This document shows positions 15,756-24,935 of a DNA stretch of 40,912 bases, piece after piece. A model generated the notes under the pieces. It saw nothing but the letters and a program-made list of their open reading frames with translations, did not search any database and was not told the origin of the DNA. How positions within the stretch are numbered: the first letter of the stretch is position 1; every line of letters starts with the position of its first letter. Location of the stretch: positions 1 to 40,912 of the IMG/VR virus record IMGVR_UViG_3300013021_000005; one strand, written 5' to 3'. This DNA is from a virus. The position numbers were made by a program, and so were the translations under genes.

Positions 15756-16940
15756 TTAATGAGCTTTAAAATTATACACTGGCTTTAGTATATCAATTAT
15801 ATCAACAGTATCTTTGATTGCAGGTATGATTTCTTCAATTGATTTATACGCCTGAGGGGCTTCATCTAAAGTAGATTGTCCTACAGAAGAACTATAAATA
15901 CCTTTCATTAATTCTGTGAATTCATTTAGATCAATATTATCTTTAGCTTTACTTCTGCTCATCAGCCTACCTGCACCATGAGGAGCTGAGTAATTCCAAT
16001 CCTCATTTCCTTTCCCCTTACAAAGGAGTGAACCGTCTCTCATGTTAATTGGTATTAATAGTGTTTCTCCCAATTCAGCAGATACAGCTCCTTTACGTAA
16101 AATCATACGATTAAAGTCAATATAATTGTGGATTGTTTCAAACCTATTCAATTCTTCAAGCCCATATTCGTTAATAATTATATCAGCAATAGCCTTTCTG
16201 TTTATCATCGCAAATTCTTGTACAATTCTCATATCATTCATGTAGTCCTTAAAATCACTATCTTCTAAGAATGCCAATTCTTTATCTGCGCTAGGCTTCT
16301 TGAGTTTTTTAATCTCTGAGTCTATATATTTTTCACGGCCTTCAGACTTCAATTTATTAATAAGATTATTTTTAACTTCCTTCATCTCATTGACATTCTT
16401 AAAGGCTTTGTTTTGATAATATTTACATGTATCTCCACCTAGCTTCCTGCTACCAGTGTGAATAATTAGATAAAGGCTGCCATCATTTTTTGATTGACTC
16501 AGTTCTATAAAGTGATTACCACCGCCTAATGAACCGATAGATAACATTGCCCTACCTAAATCTACATGTTCTTTACATCTAAGATTGTCAAAATTAAAAT
16601 GGCCTTTGCTAGATTGGTGCACAGAAAAACCACTAGGCACTTTAGTATTTATAACTTCATCTAGTTTTTCAAAATCTACACTATTATCTTTTAATTTAAC
16701 TGTAAGCATTCCACATCCAATATCCACACCTACTAAATTAGGTGTAACTTTATCTGTAATTGTCATGGTAGTACCTACTGTACATCCTTTACCAGCATGG
16801 GCATCAGGCATTATCCTGATCTTAGAGTTTTGATATGGTTCAAAGTTAGCCAGCTTTTTGATTTGATCATAAGCTTCATATTCAAAAGTTTCTGCAAATA
16901 TTTTAACTTCATTACCAATATTATTTTTAATTACTTTCAT
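15756..16940 (-). CDS. rtcB: RtcB-type RNA ligase
   Basis: 394 aa, typical for the compact branch of the family. Clear RtcB signatures: PDAHAGKGCTVGTTM, GVDIGCGM (metal-binding Cys), GGGNHFIEL, IIHTGSR, SAPHGAGRLMSR (GMP-accepting His region) and EAPQAYKSIEEI. RtcB joins 2',3'-cyclic phosphate or 3'-phosphate ends to 5'-OH using GTP and Mn2+, the ends left by many tRNA-cutting toxins. It complements the ATP-dependent ligase at 3964-4602. The start overlaps the upstream PDDEXK gene by 4 nt. Confidence 0.95.
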   Translation of the reverse strand: MKVIKNNIGNEVKIFAETFEYEAYDQIKKLANFEPYQNSKIRIMPDAHAGKGCTVGTTMTITDKVTPNLVGVDIGCGMLTVKLKDNSVDFEKLDEVINTKVPSGFSVHQSSKGHFNFDNLRCKEHVDLGRAMLSIGSLGGGNHFIELSQSKNDGSLYLIIHTGSRKLGGDTCKYYQNKAFKNVNEMKEVKNNLINKLKSEGREKYIDSEIKKLKKPSADKELAFLEDSDFKDYMNDMRIVQEFAMINRKAIADIIINEYGLEELNRFETIHNYIDFNRMILRKGAVSAELGETLLIPINMRDGSLLCKGKGNEDWNYSAPHGAGRLMSRSKAKDNIDLNEFTELMKGIYSSSVGQSTLDEAPQAYKSIEEIIPAIKDTVDIIDILKPVYNFKAH

Positions 16941-17944
16941 ACAATAGGTTCTTTAATTCTAATTAAACCATTATTCTCTACAATTTCTTTAGTCAAATCA
17001 TATTCATCATTTTCTAAATACCACTTATAATCATCAACTAGTTCAAGTATTCCTTTATATTTCCTACCACCAATAGTAGTCCAACCAGTAAGACCATATT
17101 CAATAAATTTCTTAGGCATTTCATACACTAATGGTAGGTCTGGTCTTTCTCTAGAAATATATACAAATCTAAAGGGTTCTACTGTATAACCGGAAAACTC
17201 TAGGTGGTTCTCTATAATATAATATATAGCAGCAGTGTACATACCTCCTTGTAAATAATACTTATATTTCCAGAAGTTTTGCATAAAGTCATAAAATGCA
17301 CCAGTTTTTAGATCATATGGATATATAATCTTTTTATCATGGTCTACTAATACACGATCGAGCATTCCTTTGACTGGAAGTCCTTTAAGAGTAAATAAAA
17401 TTATAGCTTGATTAACGGCTTCTAAGTCAAATCCATCATTAAATATATCTTTAGTATATTCATGTGATTTAAGAGTTTCAGCCATCTGCATAGCAAGCTC
17501 ATATTCTCTCTGATTAAGATACTTCTTACCATTAAGCATACCTTTAATCATATTCAATTGAGCTTCAAACTTGCTGTCAGTTAATGACGGGTTCTTCTTA
17601 AACCCTAACCTCTTACACGCATCTTTTAGATAATCTTCATCTGGGTCTTTAATCTGAGCATCATATACATCTTTAAGTAACTTACTATGGTGGGTATTAC
17701 CAGACAAATCAGGTGCAATATTAGTAAGCTTATACTCTTCCAATGGATCGTATCCAGGTTGCGTAATTAGATTATCTACAATACTACCTAGAGTTAATCC
17801 TCTACTTATTTTAAACTCAGTACCATCTCTAATTATAGAAGGCCCCTTATCATCCAGATCTTTAAAGAAAGAGTAAGAGGGCCTCTCTATAGCCCTATAC
17901 TCTTCTTCAGTAATATTCTCACAAAAATCTTTAAATTTTACCAT
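16937..17944 (-). CDS. PDDEXK/Cas4-RecB-like nuclease
   Basis: 335 aa. The middle has GMLDRVLV, then YPYDLKTGA and YYLQGGMYTAAI. This D-x(n)-(D/E)xK followed by a Q-x3-Y helix pattern fits the RecB/Cas4-like PDDEXK nuclease core (Asp, then Asp-Leu-Lys). The N-terminal part includes YSFFKDLDDKGPS and RGLTLGSIVDNLI, like phage recombination exonucleases of this type. With Sak4-like ATPase and SSB elsewhere, it could supply resection for recombination. Next to RtcB with a 4-nt overlap. Confidence 0.7.
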   Translation of the reverse strand: MVKFKDFCENITEEEYRAIERPSYSFFKDLDDKGPSIIRDGTEFKISRGLTLGSIVDNLITQPGYDPLEEYKLTNIAPDLSGNTHHSKLLKDVYDAQIKDPDEDYLKDACKRLGFKKNPSLTDSKFEAQLNMIKGMLNGKKYLNQREYELAMQMAETLKSHEYTKDIFNDGFDLEAVNQAIILFTLKGLPVKGMLDRVLVDHDKKIIYPYDLKTGAFYDFMQNFWKYKYYLQGGMYTAAIYYIIENHLEFSGYTVEPFRFVYISRERPDLPLVYEMPKKFIEYGLTGWTTIGGRKYKGILELVDDYKWYLENDEYDLTKEIVENNGLIRIKEPIV

Positions 17945-17947
17945 ATA

Positions 17948-18088
17948 TTAATCATTATTTCTGTTTCTTGTCATAATTGAATAATCTTCATAATCTCTAA
18001 AATGGTCACCAGTTTCTTTATGAAATCCATTTTCGTCGAATTCATCTTCACTGGGCATATTGTCCTCTAAATATTTTTCTAAGTCCAT
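17948..18088 (-). CDS. Small acidic protein, 46 aa
   Basis: Complete frame from ATG 18088 to TAA 17948, with 1-nt and 3-nt gaps to its neighbours. Very acidic, aromatic-rich sequence (MDLEKYLEDNMPSEDEFDENG). Too short for a family call; function unknown. Confidence 0.55.
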   Translation of the reverse strand: MDLEKYLEDNMPSEDEFDENGFHKETGDHFRDYEDYSIMTRNRNND

Positions 18089-18089
18089 A

Positions 18090-18302
18090 TTATCCAAAAT
18101 TATAATATTCCATTACCATTGTATCTAATTCAGCAAATCTTTTACTACGTGGATGCCTTTCACAAAGTCCTTCTGATATAATCCTAGCACTATGACCTTG
18201 ATTTCTATCATTATGGACTACTTGGACAAAAGCATTTTTAACCTCTACATCACGAATATATTTCTTAGCGTGTTTAATAATATCTAATTTAGTATATTGC
18301 AT
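18090..18302 (-). CDS. Hypothetical protein, 70 aa
   Basis: Basic, probably helical (LDIIKHAKKYIRDVEVKNAF, CERHPRSKRFAELD). Could bind nucleic acid, but there is no definite motif. Part of the closely spaced run of small genes before the PDDEXK nuclease gene. Confidence 0.6.
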   Translation of the reverse strand: MQYTKLDIIKHAKKYIRDVEVKNAFVQVVHNDRNQGHSARIISEGLCERHPRSKRFAELDTMVMEYYNFG

Positions 18303-18313
18303 TTATTTAGACT

Positions 18314-18547
18314 TTATTTAAAAACTCTTTTAAAAGGTACGAAATAACCAGAATCATCAGTCAACACAGCTTCTTCATCAAACCATTCTTCTTCCATATA
18401 ATCTTGTACATCTGGCCATTGAATTAGACAATATGATGATTCTACACAGTCAATAAAATTATTGACTTTTTCACTTGTTTTTTTATCAGCCTGTCCAAAT
18501 TCAAGACCATCACCAATAATTTCTTTTATTTCATCTAATTTATTCAT
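18314..18547 (-). CDS. Hypothetical acidic protein, 77 aa
   Basis: Acidic sequence with VQDYMEEEWFDEEAVLTDD. Its start overlaps the end of the upstream nuclease-like gene by 8 nt. No family recognised. Confidence 0.6.
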   Translation of the reverse strand: MNKLDEIKEIIGDGLEFGQADKKTSEKVNNFIDCVESSYCLIQWPDVQDYMEEEWFDEEAVLTDDSGYFVPFKRVFK

Positions 18548-19145
18548 ATAAAAATTGATTTAATGTCTTATAATTATATTTCAATTTAGAATCACCTTTT
18601 CTACCATATTTACAATCTCTAGCATATCTCTCAATGTCAATCACTTTCTTAGGAGTAAATGTTGATTGAAATAATATACCTGACTTAGTTTTAGGTGCGA
18701 ATGGCTTAATTTTTTGAATATAAATATCATCTTTATCATACAGCCACTTTTGCTTGTAAGGAAACGATATACTACTGCTAGTATTAGCTTCATGCGAGCC
18801 TTTAACTTCAATATAAGAAGTCGGCGCTCCCATATTGTTAATTCTAAATGGTATATCTTTTGCATTACAATCAATAGGCTCCCCTCTATCCAAGTAGAAG
18901 ATATTTTTAGCCTTATCTGTCCAAACTACAGTAAAATCAGCAGTTATACTAGCTTTATGAAGTAAGTGCTCGGCCTTTTCTAATACCTTATATTTACCTT
19001 GTTGTAAGTAAGGCTCAGATACTGATTCACTTAAATCAAATGTATCACTTTCATATGACCATTCCCTAATATAACCAGTTTCTTGTAGCTCTTCTAAATA
19101 ATAGCTAAAATATTCTTCTACTTGACTCTTAAATTTATTTGTCAT
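18540..19145 (-). CDS. Putative PDDEXK nuclease, 201 aa
   Basis: The centre reads ITADFTVVW and, about 45 residues on, SYIEVKGSHE, matching the D ... ExK active-site spacing of restriction-endonuclease-fold enzymes. It then has basic segments (RDCKYGRKGDSKLKYNYK). It may be a resolvase or structure-specific nuclease. Overlaps the ATP-grasp gene by 11 nt and the next gene by 8 nt, so it is tightly co-translated. Confidence 0.6.
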   Translation of the reverse strand: MTNKFKSQVEEYFSYYLEELQETGYIREWSYESDTFDLSESVSEPYLQQGKYKVLEKAEHLLHKASITADFTVVWTDKAKNIFYLDRGEPIDCNAKDIPFRINNMGAPTSYIEVKGSHEANTSSSISFPYKQKWLYDKDDIYIQKIKPFAPKTKSGILFQSTFTPKKVIDIERYARDCKYGRKGDSKLKYNYKTLNQFLYE

Positions 19146-20007
19146 CTCTATTGTTTAATTCAATTACATCTAAACCGTACCTGTCTTTATAGTCTTTTGC
19201 AGTATATGGTATACCCATAAATCCACTAATCGCTTTTATATAAGAGTAATGGGTTGACGAAGGTCTCTTTTGTCCCGGTGCGGTATTGATTTCCAGTACT
19301 TTACACTCGTTAGTTTCAGAATTATAAGCAATGTCTACTGCGCCAAAATCTAATCCAAGAGCATCTACGGCTTTAATAGCTGTTTCTTTAACAATATCTT
19401 CCGCTTCTACACCTTGTCTACAAAACGACCACGCCTTCTTTAAATTGCGAATATAGTCAGAATCCTCGGTCCTAGTTATGCCTTTCTGTGCCATTCTCTC
19501 ACTAGACATAGATTTCTTTTGAACTTCATCAATTACTTTACCATTAAATACGTGAATACGATACTCCTTATCATTTTTAAAATATTCGGTATATAACCTA
19601 GCATCTACTATCTCATCAGGTGTTTTAGCAAGAATAATACCTTTTCCTTCTCTACCCCTGGTAATAGTTCTGCAATAAATAATATTACCCTCTCCACAAG
19701 ACTTAATAGCGTCGTCTTTATTTAAAAAGAATTTAACATGAGCTACATTATTTTGTTTAAGTAATCTAAGAGTAGCAATTTTATCAGAAGCTCTATCAAC
19801 AGCAATAGGCTTATTTAGTAGAGTGAAATTACTGCTACTATTTTCTAACACAGGTGCGACTCCTCTAAACCCCCAATTAAGAACTACATCCCCATCTTTA
19901 GGCCTATAATTACGGTTAGGGTAGACACGTTTAGTATTAAAATGTTTAGAAATAGCTTTTGAAGATAAACTATTCATTGCGTATGGAAGAATTCTTAATC
20001 TAGTCAT
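19135..20007 (-). CDS. ATP-grasp (RimK-like) ligase
   Basis: 290 aa. The C-terminal ATP-grasp core shows GREGKGIILA (nucleotide loop), YTEYFKNDKEYRIHVFNGKV, and metal-binding FGAVDIAY followed by VLEINTAPG. ATP-grasp enzymes of this group form amide bonds between a carboxylate and an amine through an acyl-phosphate. A PDDEXK-like gene overlaps it downstream. Upstream in the operon lie an amidoligase, a glutamine amidotransferase and a COOH-NH2 ligase, pointing to a joint peptide or amide-forming pathway. The substrate cannot be read from sequence. Confidence 0.85.
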   Translation of the reverse strand: MTRLRILPYAMNSLSSKAISKHFNTKRVYPNRNYRPKDGDVVLNWGFRGVAPVLENSSSNFTLLNKPIAVDRASDKIATLRLLKQNNVAHVKFFLNKDDAIKSCGEGNIIYCRTITRGREGKGIILAKTPDEIVDARLYTEYFKNDKEYRIHVFNGKVIDEVQKKSMSSERMAQKGITRTEDSDYIRNLKKAWSFCRQGVEAEDIVKETAIKAVDALGLDFGAVDIAYNSETNECKVLEINTAPGQKRPSSTHYSYIKAISGFMGIPYTAKDYKDRYGLDVIELNNRDDK

Positions 20008-20025
20008 AATTAATTAGTTACAAAA

Positions 20026-20421
20026 TTATTTAAATATTTTATTTCTATCGAGAACTACAAGTACAAGCATCATTTTACTACCATTAGTACTTATATAACG
20101 CTTAATATTTTGTTTCTTAGAAAAGGGTTTGAGATTTTTTAGAATAGCATATGAATCATATTCTGTAATATCTAGTAGCATTTGATGTTTATTAACTTTC
20201 CTACAAACAGCTTTTAAGATGTCTTTCATATCTTTTTTACCGTAAGCAGTAAACTCATCTGCATATGCTATCCCGAAAGTTTGGCAATTACCATTGGGAT
20301 CTTCGTGTACTACAAAATTTACACAATTTCCAATATCACTAACACTATCGGTGGCAATATCTGTAAATTTATATTCAGTATTATAAAAACCTTTAATCTT
20401 TTCAATTTCTAAATCAATCAT
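20026..20421 (-). CDS. Hypothetical protein, 131 aa
   Basis: ATG at 20421 overlaps the UDG stop (ATGA-type); an upstream TTG is less likely. Mixed alpha/beta composition (NCVNFVVHEDPNG, KMMLVLVVLDRNKIF). Lies between ATP-grasp and UDG. It might be part of the amide-bond cluster, but there is no recognised motif. Confidence 0.6.
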   Translation of the reverse strand: MIDLEIEKIKGFYNTEYKFTDIATDSVSDIGNCVNFVVHEDPNGNCQTFGIAYADEFTAYGKKDMKDILKAVCRKVNKHQMLLDITEYDSYAILKNLKPFSKKQNIKRYISTNGSKMMLVLVVLDRNKIFK

Positions 20422-21092
20422 AACCAATTTATATTAGTATCATAATTATCTTTTATTAACTGATCTAATTCTTTAAAATTAAAATTCCATATTCTACCTT
20501 GTCTAGCAGCAAATGATGGATGTTCTGCTTCTAATATATAATTAGAATTAGTATTAATGTATTGCTTATAGCTTTGAGCATGTTTACCCCACAAACAATA
20601 TATTATACCTGAATTATATTCTGATAATCTTATTAATAATTGTTTAGTAAATTCTCTCCATAGTTTATAGTGACTACCAGGTTTACCTTTTTCTACCGTT
20701 AATATAGTATTATATAAAAATATACCCTGTTTAGCCCATAATGTTAAATCTTTATCTAGGGGATTTGTTTGATTAAAACCAAGTTCAACCCTTTCCTTAA
20801 TCTTTCTAAGAGATGGGCTAAGGCCATTTGATTCCAAACTATTAGAAAAAGCTAGCCCTGTAGCCCTATTGTTTGGGTAGGGGTCTTGTCCAATAATAAA
20901 TACTTTTAAATCTTCATAATTAGTTAATTGAAATGCTTTAAATACATTTTTCTTATCTGGATATATTTCTTTACTCAAATATTCATTATCTAATGTTTTC
21001 AGTAACTTATAAAAGTAGTCAGATAGTAGTATAGGTCTTAACAACCTATACCAACTACCTACTAATTTCTTTGCAAATTCTTCATGTACCAT
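20418..21092 (-). CDS. ung: Uracil-DNA glycosylase (family 1)
   Basis: 224 aa, the expected size. Motifs: GQDPYPNNRATGLAFSN (water-activating Asp), FLYNTILTVEKGKPGSH, and AEHPSFAARQG (the HPS loop with catalytic His). It removes uracil from DNA; with dUTPase and ThyX it implies that this phage excludes uracil. Encoded inside the amide-bond gene cluster rather than next to the other nucleotide genes. Confidence 0.93.
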   Translation of the reverse strand: MVHEEFAKKLVGSWYRLLRPILLSDYFYKLLKTLDNEYLSKEIYPDKKNVFKAFQLTNYEDLKVFIIGQDPYPNNRATGLAFSNSLESNGLSPSLRKIKERVELGFNQTNPLDKDLTLWAKQGIFLYNTILTVEKGKPGSHYKLWREFTKQLLIRLSEYNSGIIYCLWGKHAQSYKQYINTNSNYILEAEHPSFAARQGRIWNFNFKELDQLIKDNYDTNINWL

Positions 21093-22514
21093 TCATACCA
21101 ATTCTTTTATAGGAAATTTAAAATTATTTAGATTATCATTCATTACATCTAATACACCGATAAAATCTTTATGAACATTTTGGTTATATTTCATAAGATC
21201 TTTACGATACTGAATATATGCCTTTAAATAGCCTTTTAAGACCTTATTTTGATAACATTGGGTAATAATACTACTAAGGTCAATTTTAGTGTTAAAATAA
21301 GGCTCATTTTTAATTTTATTAGCATACTCAACTATAGATGTAATAATAAACAACCATGCTGCTATTTTATCTTTATTGAAAGTATTAGTATGTATTCTAA
21401 ACTCAATAGTACCAGTACCTTTAAATGCAAAGTGATTTAGATTACATATAGAGTATCTAGACCTACTATTCCACTTATGATACCCGTCTGGATCTACTGG
21501 GTTAGCCATTCCTAAGCTAAAATCTTCATAATGTAAATTACCATCAGATAAGTATCTAATTATATAACTTAAATCATGTTTAAAATCTTTATATGTAATT
21601 CTATTTTTAGGTAAAGGCTTACAATAGTTCTTTTGGCTTCTTTTAAATATGCTTGTCTTCTTAATAAATAGTGGGAACATTTCATATAGTTCTTTCTGTA
21701 ATACAGATACAGTTCTATATAATGCTACCAACATTTCAACAGACCTTTCATAGCCTCCTATATGAATATGTAGGCTCTCATTAACACTTTTAGTACAATA
21801 CCTATCCAGTAAGTTACAATGCTCTTTAACAGCATGAAGTACATTATTTTTATTCAATATTATAGTTGCATACTCAAAAGATATCCCTGTAGATCTACGT
21901 AAGCTACCATCTTTTACAGGAACCATACCAGTTTTCATACATTTATTCTCTGGTATTCTCCCTGCATTAGTTTCATATTCTATACCATAGGTAGCATTAT
22001 TAGGTAATTCTTTGTAAAAGTTCTTAATTATAGGTGCTTCAAAATGATTATTAAAAGTCTTTGTAAACTCATCTAATCTATAATTAACACTATAATCAGT
22101 CTCTCTACTATATCTGCCACCTACTCTTTTTTTATAAAAACCTTTATCAACATATGCTTTTGTGTAATATTTACCTGAAGATAACTCCTCTACGTAGTCA
22201 TTGGTGATAATATCTTCATTTAGTACAGGACCTCTATTAAATATGTAAGCATTCTTAAATTTATTAGGTTTAAAATAACCGTATATTAGCTCTTTTTTAT
22301 TGAAACCTACTATACCTTTAATATAGTCATCAGTCTTTAATACATGTTTTTTAGTATCATGATCATAAATAATCTTATTTGTATCAATACGATAGTAGCG
22401 TCCATTATTCATTTTAAAACATTGTCTACCTATTTCATAATATTTACCATCATATTTTCTACAATTAGACTTTAAAGCTTTGCTACCATCGTATGTAATT
22501 ACTTCTTTAATCAT
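21093..22514 (-). CDS. Putative amidoligase (Amidoligase_2 type)
   Basis: 473 aa from ATG 22514; a GTG two codons upstream is possible. After a beta-rich N-terminal third comes the glutamine-synthetase-like core: YGIEYETNAG, KDGSLRRS with SFEYAT, SLHIHIGG, RTVSVLQKELYEMFP, and GTIEFRIHTN near the end. The order (GxExE, DGS, HxHxG, EFR) is that of the amidoligase fold, related to glutamate-cysteine ligase and predicted to join amines to carboxylates using ATP. It overlaps the glutamine amidotransferase gene by 8 nt. Confidence 0.75.
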   Translation of the reverse strand: MIKEVITYDGSKALKSNCRKYDGKYYEIGRQCFKMNNGRYYRIDTNKIIYDHDTKKHVLKTDDYIKGIVGFNKKELIYGYFKPNKFKNAYIFNRGPVLNEDIITNDYVEELSSGKYYTKAYVDKGFYKKRVGGRYSRETDYSVNYRLDEFTKTFNNHFEAPIIKNFYKELPNNATYGIEYETNAGRIPENKCMKTGMVPVKDGSLRRSTGISFEYATIILNKNNVLHAVKEHCNLLDRYCTKSVNESLHIHIGGYERSVEMLVALYRTVSVLQKELYEMFPLFIKKTSIFKRSQKNYCKPLPKNRITYKDFKHDLSYIIRYLSDGNLHYEDFSLGMANPVDPDGYHKWNSRSRYSICNLNHFAFKGTGTIEFRIHTNTFNKDKIAAWLFIITSIVEYANKIKNEPYFNTKIDLSSIITQCYQNKVLKGYLKAYIQYRKDLMKYNQNVHKDFIGVLDVMNDNLNNFKFPIKELV

Positions 22515-24291
22515 TATCACCTATTTCAGAAAGTTTATTTTCAATTTCTTCTAATACTGCAATAGCTTTATTACCGGGTTTACTACCTTCATAAACTTGT
22601 ATTACATTAATACAATCTTGAATATTTTTCAAAGCATTTGCGACTTCATTAACAACCTCTCTCTTAATCATTTGGTCTTCAGGAGACTCATAATCATCAT
22701 CAAAAGGTAGTTTTTCTAAAAATGGATTGGATTTATTATACTTTTCATACTCTTGGTAAGCTTGTTCATATGCTTCCGCTGATTCATCTTCTTTAGAATC
22801 AGTAATCCATTCCCCTTCTGATATATCAGAATGATCTGCAAACTTCCAAGTACCAGTATTGGTTGTTTTAAGACTACCTCTTATGTACTCGTACTCTTTA
22901 CTACTAAATAGGGGGGTAATTTCCCCTGTAAAATACCACCAATCTTTTCTATCTTTGTTCCAACAACACATTGTACCATCAGTACCATATTTATGTACTG
23001 GGTATACCGATACTCTACATAGTTCTTTCATAATGAAACTTTGTTTAGCATCATTACCGGTATCTTTAAACTTCTTCATGTACTCTTGGAAGCTAATATG
23101 GTCAGTAATCATACAGCCGTCTATAAAGTAATATGGTTTAGTTTTAACCCATTCTGAAGCAAATTCCCCACTTGGTTTATCATGAATCTTACCGGTTTTG
23201 TCTAAATGATAAATACCATGTGCTTTTTTACCTTTATTATCCCAATATCTACCCTTTGCATAAGCAATTGATTCATGTAATATAGGTAAAGTTTCTTCCT
23301 CTATTTTATTGGCTTTACTAGTAGCAGTATTTGCGGGTAAGGAGTTCCTTTTAGCATCATAATTATTATATGCTTTGTTTTTAAAGTAATCCCATCCAGT
23401 ATTATAATTACTACTATAAGTAGATTTTTTATACTGACCAGCTTTTCTAGTAATTTTAATGGTATCAATTAATTTACCTTCTTCAAATACATGAATCTCA
23501 TTACTACTTAAATTATTTATTTCAGGATATTGCTTCTGAGTAATAACCCATAAAGGAGTTTCTTCTGAAGAAAACCATATATTATCCCTCTCTTTCAGTA
23601 GATATAAAGGTCTTTCTTCTACTTCATTTAGGGCTTTTTCATAAGATTTGCTACTACCTTTAAATAGATACAACCTATCCTCCCTAAAATCAAACCAAGC
23701 CAAAGCAGCGCTCCCCTGGTATTTTTCAAGAATAGAATAGTCTTCTTTAACCAATAGAGTCCAAAATAATATTTGTGAATCATTAGGAGAGTGTTCTATA
23801 ATTTCTTCTCCATCAATATACTCCAACTTATCAGGCACTCCATACTCTTCTTTCAAGTCACTATCATTATATAAAGTACCATTATGCATACCCATACCTA
23901 TAATAGTACCTGTAATATCTCTTACCGGGTAAGGCTGAGTAAATTCTATACCACCAGTTCCTTTAGCAAATGCTGAGGTTTTTCTGGTATGACCAAACAT
24001 TACAGTTTCCTCTTTATAAGCAGGATTTAAATTATCTCTAATAATCTCAGTATAAGTATTACAATTCTTGCTATTATAGTGTTCATAACTGCCACCAATC
24101 ATTCTACCAGCAGCATCACCGCCTCTTTTATCATTAAGAACTCCTAACATATTGAAGTCCTTCCAATTAAATCTTTTATTATCCTTTCCAAAATAACCCC
24201 AAATACCACACGAAAGTGCAGTATAAGGGGTTTTAGTGATGTAATGGATAAATAAATTTACTATTAATATACTAAGAATAATATTTATCAT
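22507..24291 (-). CDS. Class II glutamine amidotransferase with N-terminal leader
   Basis: 594 aa. The Ntn-hydrolase signature CGIWGYFG begins at about residue 28, followed by DKRGGDAAGR, FGHTRKTSAFAKGTG, GMHNGTLYND, SQILFWTLL and AALAWFD, the pattern of GATase class II domains that release ammonia from glutamine. The predicted nucleophile Cys28 is preceded by a hydrophobic leader (MINIILSILIVNLFIHYI), so it needs processing to become N-terminal. The C-terminal half (about 300-594) is unfamiliar, Lys- and Tyr-rich, with an acidic end. It may supply ammonia or transfer an amide in the adjacent amidoligase pathway. Confidence 0.8.
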   Translation of the reverse strand: MINIILSILIVNLFIHYITKTPYTALSCGIWGYFGKDNKRFNWKDFNMLGVLNDKRGGDAAGRMIGGSYEHYNSKNCNTYTEIIRDNLNPAYKEETVMFGHTRKTSAFAKGTGGIEFTQPYPVRDITGTIIGMGMHNGTLYNDSDLKEEYGVPDKLEYIDGEEIIEHSPNDSQILFWTLLVKEDYSILEKYQGSAALAWFDFREDRLYLFKGSSKSYEKALNEVEERPLYLLKERDNIWFSSEETPLWVITQKQYPEINNLSSNEIHVFEEGKLIDTIKITRKAGQYKKSTYSSNYNTGWDYFKNKAYNNYDAKRNSLPANTATSKANKIEEETLPILHESIAYAKGRYWDNKGKKAHGIYHLDKTGKIHDKPSGEFASEWVKTKPYYFIDGCMITDHISFQEYMKKFKDTGNDAKQSFIMKELCRVSVYPVHKYGTDGTMCCWNKDRKDWWYFTGEITPLFSSKEYEYIRGSLKTTNTGTWKFADHSDISEGEWITDSKEDESAEAYEQAYQEYEKYNKSNPFLEKLPFDDDYESPEDQMIKREVVNEVANALKNIQDCINVIQVYEGSKPGNKAIAVLEEIENKLSEIGDND

Positions 24292-24297
24292 CTAATT

Positions 24298-24915
24298 TTA
24301 TTTAATTAAGATTTTGTACTCTTCTCCTTCATATCTACCAATTAATCTAAATTCTAATCCTTTTGGTAAAAATTGTTTTCTTAAATGCCTTACTACCCCT
24401 TTTAACGTTTTAATATGAGCAGTATTAGTATATGTGGGGTAATATATACTATGAGCTGTCCAAGTTCTACTTTCGTCATTGTAACTCCAGTCTAAAGATT
24501 TAGCTTGTAGCCACCAAGACATTTTACCACCAAAAGGTTTATTATGTATAAAATAGGAGTTATCTTTTAAAGGTTTAATTATAACCTTCCTATTCTGCTT
24601 AAAATCATCCGGTAATTTAGGTGGGAATTCTAATCCTTGAAACTCACTAAAGGTTTTACTACTATAAACTTCCTTCATTCTTTCTAATATGAAATCACTT
24701 TTACAGTTTTGTATCAAGTAGATATCAATCCATGTAGGGGTATTCATAATAGGTATCTCGCCATTTTCAAAGTCTTGTTTATTATACTGCCATACCCAAT
24801 CTCCTATACATTCCTTATGTCCGTTAAAAAATGTAACTATTTGACTGTCAGCCCAACTTTTAAATTCCTTATAATTATCATAAGAATCAGTATATGTTTT
24901 ATCAATTCCAGCCAT
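24298..24915 (-). CDS. Unknown protein of the amide-bond cluster, 205 aa
   Basis: Trp- and Tyr-rich soluble protein (CIGDWVWQY, KMSWWLQAKSLDWSYN) ending in HLRKQFLPKGLEFRLIGRYEG. It lies between the COOH-NH2 ligase-like gene and the amidotransferase gene, with a 6-nt gap to the latter. Its conserved position could mean a substrate or partner role in the cluster; no family recognised. Confidence 0.65.
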   Translation of the reverse strand: MAGIDKTYTDSYDNYKEFKSWADSQIVTFFNGHKECIGDWVWQYNKQDFENGEIPIMNTPTWIDIYLIQNCKSDFILERMKEVYSSKTFSEFQGLEFPPKLPDDFKQNRKVIIKPLKDNSYFIHNKPFGGKMSWWLQAKSLDWSYNDESRTWTAHSIYYPTYTNTAHIKTLKGVVRHLRKQFLPKGLEFRLIGRYEGEEYKILIK

Positions 24916-24935
24916 TGTATTAATTATAGTTTATT

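Noticed and set aside
16585-17030. Plus-strand frames over rtcB and the PDDEXK gene
   Set aside because: They lie opposite strongly conserved RtcB and nuclease motifs, so they are shadows.
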